Origin: an uncultured Bacteroidales bacterium
Lineage (GTDB): Bacteria > Bacteroidota > Bacteroidia > Bacteroidales > UBA932
Assembly: GCA_902461985.1 (NCBI GenBank)
Contig: CABQAB010000104.1
Span: forward strand, 1 to 7,266
Direction: 5' to 3'
Length of the DNA stretch: 7,266 nt
Under the pieces are notes generated by a model, which saw nothing but the letters and a program-made list of their open reading frames with translations, had not been told where the DNA came from and ran no database searches. Shown piece after piece: positions 1 to 5,897 of this stretch. Every line of letters starts with the position of its first letter. Within the stretch, counting starts at the first letter, position 1. The translations under genes and the position numbers were made by a program.

Positions 1-1931
1 CACATTTCCCTTTCCGTCTTCCCGGTTTCAGGGTCGAGAGGCTGGCAGAGCACAGTTGCGAGTATGTTGTCTCCGAACATATATTCCTGGTCGCGGCTGT
101 AGGCCTTTTCCTCCTCGGGATAATAATAGTAGAGAGGACGGCAGATGCTCACGCCCGTGTCGTAGGCCTGCCTGGAGGCATCGTAAATGTACGGCGTCAG
201 GGCATAGCGGAGTTCGATTGCCGCTTTCATGTATTCATAATGGGTAGGATATGTCCATATCTTCCTCTCCAGATACTCTGACTCGGTGGAGTGTGTCTTG
301 AAAATAGGCGTGAAGACACCATACTGCAGCCATCTGGTGTACATCTCCGGGTCGGTGTAATGTCCGCTTTTCTGGTAATGCCCGCCTATGTCATGTCCCC
401 AGTAGCCATAGCCGACATTCGAGGCCGTCGCCGTGAAATGAGGCAGCATTTCCAGCACTGCCCATTCGTCCAGGGTGTCTCCAGAAAATCCTAACTGGTA
501 ACGGTGGCTGCCCAGTCCTCCCCAGCGATGGTAGATGAAAGGACGGTCGGCGTATTTGCCCGAATAGGCACTCTGTCTCACCTTGTCGTTGAAAAACGCA
601 TAATTGACCCAGAAGGTGTTGTTCAGTCCTTCGACATATTTGCTCTCCACCCACTGTTGCCAGTCTATCCACCAGAAATCCACGCCCTGCTTTTCGAGAG
701 GATGGATTACGCTGTTGAAATAAGCGTCCGCCCATGCCTGCTGGCTCATTCTGTAAGGTACTGAAGCGTGGTAGCCGTTTTTCGCGAAACTTTTGTCGTT
801 GCCCTTGAAAATATAGTCTTCATTGCCGTAGACATAGTCCTGAGGTCCGTCATAATCGTCGGTGCGGGAAAGATAATCTTTCACGAAAGCCTCGTAGCAG
901 TCCTCATAGGGGCGTATTCCTGAAGCAGGATGCAAGTTGAGCGAGGTCTTGAAACCCATGGAGTGGAGATCGGACAGGAGTCCATCGGGGTCCGGAATCA
1001 GGTCATGGTTCCAGCTGTAGCCGGTCCATCCGCGCCGTTGCCCGAATTCATCGTTGCCGAGTCGCTTCTGCATCTCTTTCCACGTCAGATGCCAGTCCAT
1101 GTCTATTACGAACACGTCTGCCGGGACTTTGTGCTCCCTCAGTTCGTCAGCTATCTGCAGCAGTTCCTCGTCCGTATAAATCCAGTAGCGGCTCCACCAG
1201 TAACCGAAAGTGTATTTCGGGGGCATGGGAATCCTGCCTGAGATTTTCGTGAAATCATCGAGGGCGGCGGTATAGTCGTGCCCGTAGGCGAATATATACC
1301 AGTCTATTCTGTCTCCTTCTGGACGCTCCGCAACCCACTCGCCCCAGTCGGAGCCGTCTTTTTCAAGCAGATGCCTGCGGCTTTCGTCCACAATGGTCCA
1401 GCCGGTTCTTGACAGGATTCCGTTTTCCATTTCGACCCTGTACGGACCGCCCGAACTGTGGTGACGCAGATTGTTCTGGTCGAACCTGCCGTCAATGCCG
1501 TCCAAAGTCCTGACCGTACCCTTCAGGTTGCCTTCGTCTTCAAGTCCCGGATGCCAGACCACGGTCTTTCCGTTCATTTTGAAGGAGACGCTGAGATTGC
1601 CTGAGTCGAATCTGCCGCCTTTATAGTCTAAGACTATGGACCGGGTCTTTATCTGCACTCCTTCTCCATTTTTGCGTATATCGTATTGTGGTACAGGTAA
1701 TTTCCTGTTGATTATGGCAAATGATGCCCTGTCCTCGAAAACTCCGTCTTCCGACCATTCCATTCTGACCATCCGGTCGGTGAGTACGGTAAAACGCGCA
1801 TTTCCGCAGACAACAGTCGCCCGTGCATCTGCTTCCGGACAGTTTTCTTCAATTTTCGCATTGTCGGCCCGGAGCGGGACGGCAGCCGCAAGTGACAGCG
1901 TCATGGCTGCTGCAATCAAGATTTTTTTCAT
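1..1931 (-). CDS. Secreted glycoside hydrolase family 31 enzyme (alpha-glycosidase type), 3' end outside the window
   Basis: 643 codons are open to the left edge, so the C-terminus is missing. The start ATG at 1931 begins MKKILIAAAMTLSLAAAVPLRA, a Sec signal peptide with a likely cut near residue 22. No lipobox Cys is seen, so a periplasmic or exported enzyme is expected. A beta-rich N-terminal domain (about 25-235) precedes the GH31 barrel (from about 240). Barrel landmarks are FGYWWSRYW (242-250), VFVIDMDWH (273-281), WWIDWQQ (420-426), RWGGLGSHR (469-477), GFSGDT (481-486), GHDIGGH (512-518) and the FKTH segment ending at H547. By family analogy D423 is the nucleophile and D485 the acid/base. 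GH31 enzymes usually cleave terminal alpha-glucosides, alpha-xylosides or alpha-galactosides; the substrate here cannot be read. The residues after the nucleophile are WQQ, not the MNE of classical alpha-glucosidases, and about 115 residues lie between barrel strands 3 and 4. No SusC/SusD genes are in view. Confidence 0.93.
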   Translation of the reverse strand, partial: MKKILIAAAMTLSLAAAVPLRADNAKIEENCPEADARATVVCGNARFTVLTDRMVRMEWSEDGVFEDRASFAIINRKLPVPQYDIRKNGEGVQIKTRSIVLDYKGGRFDSGNLSVSFKMNGKTVVWHPGLEDEGNLKGTVRTLDGIDGRFDQNNLRHHSSGGPYRVEMENGILSRTGWTIVDESRRHLLEKDGSDWGEWVAERPEGDRIDWYIFAYGHDYTAALDDFTKISGRIPMPPKYTFGYWWSRYWIYTDEELLQIADELREHKVPADVFVIDMDWHLTWKEMQKRLGNDEFGQRRGWTGYSWNHDLIPDPDGLLSDLHSMGFKTSLNLHPASGIRPYEDCYEAFVKDYLSRTDDYDGPQDYVYGNEDYIFKGNDKSFAKNGYHASVPYRMSQQAWADAYFNSVIHPLEKQGVDFWWIDWQQWVESKYVEGLNNTFWVNYAFFNDKVRQSAYSGKYADRPFIYHRWGGLGSHRYQLGFSGDTLDEWAVLEMLPHFTATASNVGYGYWGHDIGGHYQKSGHYTDPEMYTRWLQYGVFTPIFKTHSTESEYLERKIWTYPTHYEYMKAAIELRYALTPYIYDASRQAYDTGVSICRPLYYYYPEEEKAYSRDQEYMFGDNILATVLCQPLDPETGKTEREM

Positions 1932-2000
1932 TTGTCGTTCAAGAAATTAAAATGATTTGCAAGATAGTCAAAGATTGGCTTTTTCGCCACGCATTTTATG

Positions 2001-2008
2001 CAAAAATA
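2001..2008 (-). promoter_or_regulatory. Candidate -7 box for the GH31 gene
   Basis: The minus strand reads TATTTTTG, an exact TAnnTTTG match, in the AT-rich gap (1932-2053) between umuC and the GH31 gene. It would give a leader of about 65 bases. No TTTG lies at the usual 19-21-base distance; the nearest TTG (2025-2027) is only 16 bases away. The match is therefore half a promoter, and the GH31 gene could instead be read through from umuDC. Nothing else recognisable is in the gap. Confidence 0.35.
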
Positions 2009-2053
2009 TTATGGATTTATGAAACAATAATGTCATCGGACATGATGAATCTG

Positions 2054-3346
2054 TCATCTTACTTCGATGATGTCTTCCATGGAGGTCGAGTAGAGCCGTG
2101 AACGGTGCTCCGACCTCATGATTACGGAAAGCGGGTCCTGATGCTGCACCGCCAGTCTCAGCACGTTCCCTGTCGCGCCTACTGAAGAATAGCCGTTGCG
2201 GCACTTTGAATTGAGCCTGTCCATGACCTGCGAAATTCTGTCGCTCTTCGCCCGGTATTCCTGTCTCTCGTCGAAAAGTTCCGCCTGAATCTGCCCGGCA
2301 TCGGATATGTCCGACACGATAACTCCGGCTTTTTTGTAGAGATACCCCGGCCTCCAGATGGTGCGGAAGCATTTCAATGCGGCAGACACGATTTCCTGGG
2401 TGTTCGAGGACGGCACTTCAAGTTTTATGGTCGCAGAAGGATAGTATTGGTCCAGTTCCTTTCTGAAGCGGTTGGTCCACAGAAAAACTGTCACTGAACC
2501 TGCCGCCGACCTGTCCCTGCGCAACTTGCCCGCGCACATGGCCGCGAAATCCGACACCATCCTCGACAATTCTCCCTCATCGTCTGTCATCTGTGCGAAA
2601 CTCCTTGAATTGCAGATGCTTTGCCGTCTCGTATCACGTTCCTCCGCTATGCAGTCAGTCCCCATGAGTTCGTTCCAGGTCCTCAGTCCCGGCATGTTGA
2701 GCCTGTCCCTGACCCATTCCTCCGGTCTGGACGTGAAATCGAGTGCGGTTTTTATGCCCATGGATTCCAGTCTTGGAGACAGTTTCCGCCCTATTCCCCA
2801 TACCTCTCCAATAGGGGTGAGAGCCAGTGCCTTGAGCCTCTTTTCGTCGTTGTCTACGGCACATACTCCGTGATAGCCGGGATGTTTTTTCGCGAAGTGG
2901 CAGGCGACTTTGGCAAGGGTTCTGGTCGGAGCTATGCCGATGCTTACGGGAATCCCCACCCATTTTCTGATTTTAGTCCTTACGTCACGGCAGAGGGGAA
3001 TATATTGCTCGGGGGAAAATCCTTTCAGGACCATATAGGCCTCGTCAATTGAATATATTTCTATTTCTGGAACGGCATCGGCTATTATGGACATCACCCT
3101 GGCAGATATATCCCCGTAGAGGGCGTAGTTCGAGGATTTGGCTATCAACCGCCCGCTGTCCGTCATGTTCCGGAGCTTGAAAAACGGAGTGCCCATCTTT
3201 ATGCCCATCGCCTTCGCCTCGTTGCTTCTGGAGACCGCACACCCGTCGTTGTTGGACAGGACCACTACAGCCTTTCCTTCGAGCGAGGGGCTGAATATCC
3301 TTTCGCAGGAGACGAAGAAATTATTGCAGTCTACGAGTGCGTACAT
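2054..3346 (-). CDS. umuC: Y-family translesion DNA polymerase, UmuC-like (Pol V catalytic subunit)
   Basis: A 430-residue protein, close to the roughly 420 residues of E. coli UmuC. It would copy across damaged template bases, normally as Pol V with processed UmuD. Numbered from the ATG at 3346, the N-terminus MYALVDCNNFFVSCER carries the first metal-binding Asp (D6), and the palm motif SIDEAY (99-104) supplies D101 and E102. SIGIAPTRTLAKVA (135-148) is the conserved Y-family stretch that follows. WGIGRKLSPRLESMGIK is the helix-hairpin-helix-like region. The C-terminal little-finger region is followed by QAELF (354-358), which fits the QxxLF sliding-clamp binding motif. Start choice: the ATG overlaps the stop of the UmuD-like gene as TGATG, implying translational coupling, with AAGGTAAGG just upstream. 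An in-frame GTG one codon earlier (3349) is less likely. No frameshift or missing catalytic residue is seen, so the gene looks functional. Confidence 0.95.
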   Translation of the reverse strand: MYALVDCNNFFVSCERIFSPSLEGKAVVVLSNNDGCAVSRSNEAKAMGIKMGTPFFKLRNMTDSGRLIAKSSNYALYGDISARVMSIIADAVPEIEIYSIDEAYMVLKGFSPEQYIPLCRDVRTKIRKWVGIPVSIGIAPTRTLAKVACHFAKKHPGYHGVCAVDNDEKRLKALALTPIGEVWGIGRKLSPRLESMGIKTALDFTSRPEEWVRDRLNMPGLRTWNELMGTDCIAEERDTRRQSICNSRSFAQMTDDEGELSRMVSDFAAMCAGKLRRDRSAAGSVTVFLWTNRFRKELDQYYPSATIKLEVPSSNTQEIVSAALKCFRTIWRPGYLYKKAGVIVSDISDAGQIQAELFDERQEYRAKSDRISQVMDRLNSKCRNGYSSVGATGNVLRLAVQHQDPLSVIMRSEHRSRLYSTSMEDIIEVR

Positions 3347-3870
3347 CACCGCCTTACCTTTTTTATTACGTAGCTGACGACTCCCCAGACCGTGAAATCA
3401 TTTTCTACGCTGACGCGGATAGGCTTGTAGGCCTTGTTTGCCGGGCGCAGCCACAGTTCCTTTGCTTCCGAAGGGCTGACTCCGCAGAAATCAATGGTCT
3501 TCAGGGTGAATTCACCGTCCACAAAGCAGACGGCCATGTCTCCGTCCTTTGCCTCCAAGGCTCTGTCAATCACCAATATATCCCCTTCTTCCACGCCGGC
3601 GTCAATCATCGAGTCACCGACGACCCTTCCGTAGAATGTCGCGGCTGGATGTTTCACCAATTCCCGGTTGAGGTCTATGCAGCCGGTCATATAGCCGGAT
3701 GCCGGAGAAGGAAAGCCTGCGTGAATCCCTTCTTCAGCCATAGGAGGCAAGCTCTCGACTTCCGCTGCGCCCTTCACTGCTCCTTCTTCGGAAGCCGGGT
3801 GCTCATCCGCAAACCAGGTGACATCCTCGCCAATTCCTGCCGTATTTGTCTTTTCTTTCTCCATATTCAT
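3346..3870 (-). CDS. umuD: UmuD-like S24-family self-cleaving mutagenesis protein
   Basis: 174 residues from the ATG at 3870; a second ATG at 3864 is equally plausible and has better spacing to AAAGGG (7 bases). The upstream in-frame ATG at 3939 is rejected because it lies upstream of the predicted promoter. UmuD proteins cleave themselves when bound to RecA filaments, and the processed dimer activates UmuC. The S24 core is clear: cleavage region HAGFPSPAS with the predicted cut A51-G52, IDLNRELVKHPAATFY (65-80), GDSM with nucleophile S87, and general base K124 in GEFTLK. The C-terminus VWGVVSYVIKKVRR closely resembles that of UmuD. Unlike E. coli UmuD, where the cut follows residue 24, the arm before the cut is about 51 residues, acidic and low in complexity. 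LexA or a phage repressor is less likely because no helix-turn-helix is seen and umuC follows directly. Confidence 0.93.
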   Translation of the reverse strand: MNMEKEKTNTAGIGEDVTWFADEHPASEEGAVKGAAEVESLPPMAEEGIHAGFPSPASGYMTGCIDLNRELVKHPAATFYGRVVGDSMIDAGVEEGDILVIDRALEAKDGDMAVCFVDGEFTLKTIDFCGVSPSEAKELWLRPANKAYKPIRVSVENDFTVWGVVSYVIKKVRR

Positions 3871-3874
3871 GCCC

Positions 3875-3892
3875 TTTGTCGGGATTGACAAA
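3875..3892. repeat. Perfect inverted repeat in the umuD / GNAT-like divergent promoter (possible operator)
   Basis: TTTGTC, six bases, GACAAA: 6-base arms with a 6-base spacer. The left arm contains the predicted -33 TTTG of the rightward gene. The right arm, read on the minus strand, contains the TTTG of the predicted -7 box of umuD. It does not match the E. coli LexA box (CTGT-N8-ACAG) or the Bacillus type (GAAC-N4-GTTC). Part of the symmetry may follow simply from both promoters using TTTG, so an operator role is inference. Confidence 0.5.
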
Positions 3893-3905
3893 AATACTAA
3901 ATTTG
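3875..3905 (+). promoter_or_regulatory. Bacteroidota-type promoter for the GNAT-like gene
   Basis: TTTG at 3875-3878, then 19 bases, then TAAATTTG at 3898-3905: an exact match to the Bacteroidota TTTG / TAnnTTTG pattern at the expected spacing. Transcription would start near 3910, leaving about 10 leader bases before the ATG at 3921. This supports 3921 over an in-frame ATG at 3846, which lies upstream of the promoter. Confidence 0.7.
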
Positions 3906-3921
3906 CGCAACATTTTCGCAA
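3889..3921 (-). promoter_or_regulatory. Candidate promoter for umuDC
   Basis: The minus strand carries TATTTTTG at 3896-3889, an exact TAnnTTTG match. A TTG at 3921-3919 lies 22 bases upstream, one more than usual, so the -33 element is imperfect. Transcription would begin near 3884, about 13 bases before the ATG at 3870. The -7 box sits one base away from the opposite-strand -7 box of the GNAT-like gene. Confidence 0.55.
3903..3910. repeat. Small palindrome TTGCGCAA at the GNAT-like transcription start region
   Basis: A perfect 8-base palindrome begins inside the -7 box of the rightward promoter and ends about where transcription should start. Such a site could bind a small dimeric regulator. 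It is short enough to occur by chance. Confidence 0.25.
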
Positions 3922-4484
3922 TGACTTATAATGATCCAATAATCACTACCGCCGTAGTTTTCGCCCGTAATTGCGAAGTCAGGAAAATCGACCGCAGGAC
4001 TGCCGGCGAGTTCCTCGACTCCAACCATCTTTTCGGAAATGCCGCCTGCAGGCACTGCTACGGGCTGTTTCGCAAAAGGGTTACGGGGAGTTCTGAGTTG
4101 AAGTCGGAACAGATCGGGGAACTGCTTGCCGTTGCCTGCTTCTCCAACGCCCGTCGCTGGCGGAAAGGAGACAGAACGATAAGTTCCTATGAATGGGTAC
4201 GTTATGCGTCTCTGAAGGACATCCGTGTAGTGGGAGGAATGGGCAAACTTCTCAAAGCCTTCATAGAGGACCGTCATCCTGACGACATCATGACATATGC
4301 AATATCCTCGGCGGGACCTGGGCGGGCGGTGCGTGAGGATATGCCGGATTTCCTGCCGGGAGAAGTCTACCGCAAACTCGGTTTTACCGAGGAGGAACGC
4401 CAGTCGTTTCCGGTACGTGACGGACTTCCCGGAGCGACTGCCGTAAGCGTCAAATACCGCCTGAAACTCACGGACTGGCAATGA
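3921..4484 (+). CDS. GNAT-like / Mom-like putative acyltransferase of unknown function
   Basis: 187 residues from the ATG at 3921, chosen because the predicted promoter ends at 3905. The sequence resembles, from memory, a phage and Bacteroidota protein group with a GNAT-like fold related to the Mu Mom DNA-modification enzyme. Visible landmarks are EFLDSNHLFGNAAC (30-43), CYGLF (46-50), ELLAVACFSNARRW (67-80), SSYEWVRYASLKDIRVVGGMG (89-108), KLLKAFIEDRHPDDIMTYA (109-127), GEVYRKLGF (147-155) and a C-terminal SVKYRLKLTD. The GGMGKLLKAF helix is where acyl-CoA would be expected to bind. No signal peptide or membrane segment is seen, so it should be cytoplasmic. It is divergent from umuDC and followed by the separately promoted gpi. 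Residues 128-146 look unlike the DLEWSEG-type segment I expect after TYA, so activity may be altered. Substrate and role are unknown; a link to nucleic acids is only suggested by the Mom resemblance and the neighbour. Confidence 0.7.
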   Translation: MTYNDPIITTAVVFARNCEVRKIDRRTAGEFLDSNHLFGNAACRHCYGLFRKRVTGSSELKSEQIGELLAVACFSNARRWRKGDRTISSYEWVRYASLKDIRVVGGMGKLLKAFIEDRHPDDIMTYAISSAGPGRAVREDMPDFLPGEVYRKLGFTEEERQSFPVRDGLPGATAVSVKYRLKLTDWQ

Positions 4485-4500
4485 CATTGGATTTAATATT

Positions 4501-4510
4501 ATTTGCAAAT
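4501..4510. repeat. Palindrome ATTTGCAAAT over the gpi -33 box
   Basis: A perfect 10-base palindrome covers the predicted -33 TTTG of the gpi promoter. It could be a regulator site or simply reflect local AT-rich composition. Confidence 0.3.
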
Positions 4511-4533
4511 CAACAACATCCGTTATAAATTTG
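4502..4533 (+). promoter_or_regulatory. Bacteroidota-type promoter for the gpi-manA-hslR cluster
   Basis: TTTG at 4502-4505, 20 bases, then TAAATTTG at 4526-4533: both elements are exact and the spacing is ideal. Transcription should begin near 4538, about 17 bases before the gpi ATG. No strong Shine-Dalgarno sequence is present in the A/T-rich leader, as is common in this phylum. The promoter separates gpi from the GNAT-like gene, which ends at 4484. Confidence 0.75.
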
Positions 4534-4555
4534 AGGATTCATAATTTTTACCATC

Positions 4556-5896
4556 ATGTTAAAAGTAAATATGGGAGGCTGCAGCTCCTTCGTAAAAGAT
4601 GCAGAAATAAAGAATTACACACAGAAAGCCCTTGCGGCGTTGAAAGTTCTCGAAGACGAGAGCGGTGCCGGCAATGATTTTCTTGGATGGAAACATCTTC
4701 CGACCACTACTCCTGAGTCGTTGATTGCCGATTGCGAGGCAATACGGGACGACTGGAAAGGCAAAGGCGTGGATCTCGTCGTGGTCATCGGCATCGGAGG
4801 TTCATACCTTGGTGCAAAATGTGCCCTCGAAGCCCTTTCGCACACTTTCGCAAAACAGCTTTCCGGCAAGAAGGACGCTCCTGAAATAGCTTTCGCCGGA
4901 AACAACCTTTCGGAAGAATATATTTCAGAACTTATGGACCTCGTGGAGCAGCGTAACGTGGCTTGCGTTGTCATCTCCAAATCAGGTACCACCACTGAAC
5001 CTGCAGTCGCTTTCAGAATCATCAAGCAATACATCGAAAACCGTTACGGCACGAAAGAGGCTGCGGAGCGTATCGTGGCAGTCACTGACGCTCACCGCGG
5101 AGCTCTCAAATCCCTTTCAACCCAGGAGGGATACCGCACTTTCGTGATAGAGGACAATGTCGGAGGCCGTTTCTCAGTGCTTACTCCGGTGGGCATACTT
5201 CCTATCGTGCTGGCCGGTTTCGACATCCGGGCAATGCTCAAAGGTGCAGCCGAAATGGAGAAGGTCTGCGCAGTCGCAAGTGAAGAGAACCCGGCTTTGC
5301 AGTATGCTGCAATGAGAAACCTGCTTTATTCTGAATATGGCAGGAAAATCGAGATTCTCGTGTCCTTCAACCCTAAATTCCAGTATCTCGGAGAATGGTG
5401 GAAACAGCTCTACGGCGAATCGGAGGGCAAGGACGGCAAAGGCATATTCCCTGCATCGGTAAACTTCACCACCGACCTCCACTCCATGGGACAGTATATC
5501 CAGGACGGTGAGAGAATACTTATGGAGACCGTCGTCAGCGTAGAGAAATCCTCACGCAGCGTCATCATCGAAAGCGACCCTCAGAACCTTGACGGACTCA
5601 ATTTCCTTGCCGGCAAGCATGTCGAGGAGTGCAACGCGATGGCGGAACTCGGCACCAAACTCGCCCACATCGACGGCGGCGTACCTCAGCTCGGAGTCAG
5701 CGTCGAGAAAATCGATGAATACAACCTCGGACAGCTGTTCTATTTCTTCGAGAAAGCCTGCGGCATTTCCGCATATATCCTCGGCGTCAATCCTTTCAAC
5801 CAGCCGGGCGTGGAGGCATACAAGAAGAACATGTTCGCACTTCTCAACAAGCCTGGCTACGAGGCTCAGGGTGAAGAACTCAGAAAAAGGCTTTAG
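4556..5896 (+). CDS. pgi: Glucose-6-phosphate isomerase
   Basis: 446 residues, the usual length of the short bacterial form (about 445-450, as in Bacillus), not the roughly 550 of E. coli. It interconverts glucose-6-phosphate and fructose-6-phosphate in the cytoplasm, serving glycolysis and gluconeogenesis. Two sugar-isomerase (SIS) domains are evident: GIGGSYLGA (79-87) and the phosphate-binding SKSGTTTEP (141-149). The family signatures DNVGGRFSVLTPVG (200-213) and NPFNQPGVEAYKK (412-424) are intact. Predicted catalytic residues are E288 in YGESEGK, H309 in DLHSMGQY and K423. The start is supported by the promoter just upstream. The mannose-6-phosphate isomerase gene begins one base after its stop, so the two are almost certainly co-transcribed and probably translationally linked. 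Confidence 0.98.
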   Translation: MLKVNMGGCSSFVKDAEIKNYTQKALAALKVLEDESGAGNDFLGWKHLPTTTPESLIADCEAIRDDWKGKGVDLVVVIGIGGSYLGAKCALEALSHTFAKQLSGKKDAPEIAFAGNNLSEEYISELMDLVEQRNVACVVISKSGTTTEPAVAFRIIKQYIENRYGTKEAAERIVAVTDAHRGALKSLSTQEGYRTFVIEDNVGGRFSVLTPVGILPIVLAGFDIRAMLKGAAEMEKVCAVASEENPALQYAAMRNLLYSEYGRKIEILVSFNPKFQYLGEWWKQLYGESEGKDGKGIFPASVNFTTDLHSMGQYIQDGERILMETVVSVEKSSRSVIIESDPQNLDGLNFLAGKHVEECNAMAELGTKLAHIDGGVPQLGVSVEKIDEYNLGQLFYFFEKACGISAYILGVNPFNQPGVEAYKKNMFALLNKPGYEAQGEELRKRL

Positions 5897-5897
5897 T

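Noticed and set aside
56..1950. Several short plus-strand open frames across the left end
   Set aside because: They lie opposite one continuous 643-codon minus-strand GH31 frame with ordered family motifs.
2030..2043. ATGTC-N4-GACAT hairpin downstream of umuC as a terminator
   Set aside because: The stem is only five base pairs and no run of T follows on the minus strand, so it is too weak to call.
3846..3920. Upstream start for the GNAT-like gene at 3846
   Set aside because: It would begin inside umuD and before the exact TTTG-N19-TAAATTTG promoter. The extra 25 residues show no family pattern.
3871..3939. Upstream start for the UmuD-like gene at 3939
   Set aside because: It lies upstream of the predicted umuD promoter and overlaps the start of the divergent GNAT-like gene. 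The added residues are not UmuD-like.
3897..4508. Long antisense open frame opposite the GNAT-like gene
   Set aside because: The plus-strand frame has recognisable family motifs and a matched promoter. The antisense translation shows no motif and no promoter.
5589..5897. In-frame extension of the manA reading frame 103 codons upstream, inside gpi
   Set aside because: The extension is low-complexity Ser/Arg-rich sequence with no family similarity and lies antiphase to the well-conserved gpi catalytic region. ManA homology begins at the ATG at 5898.
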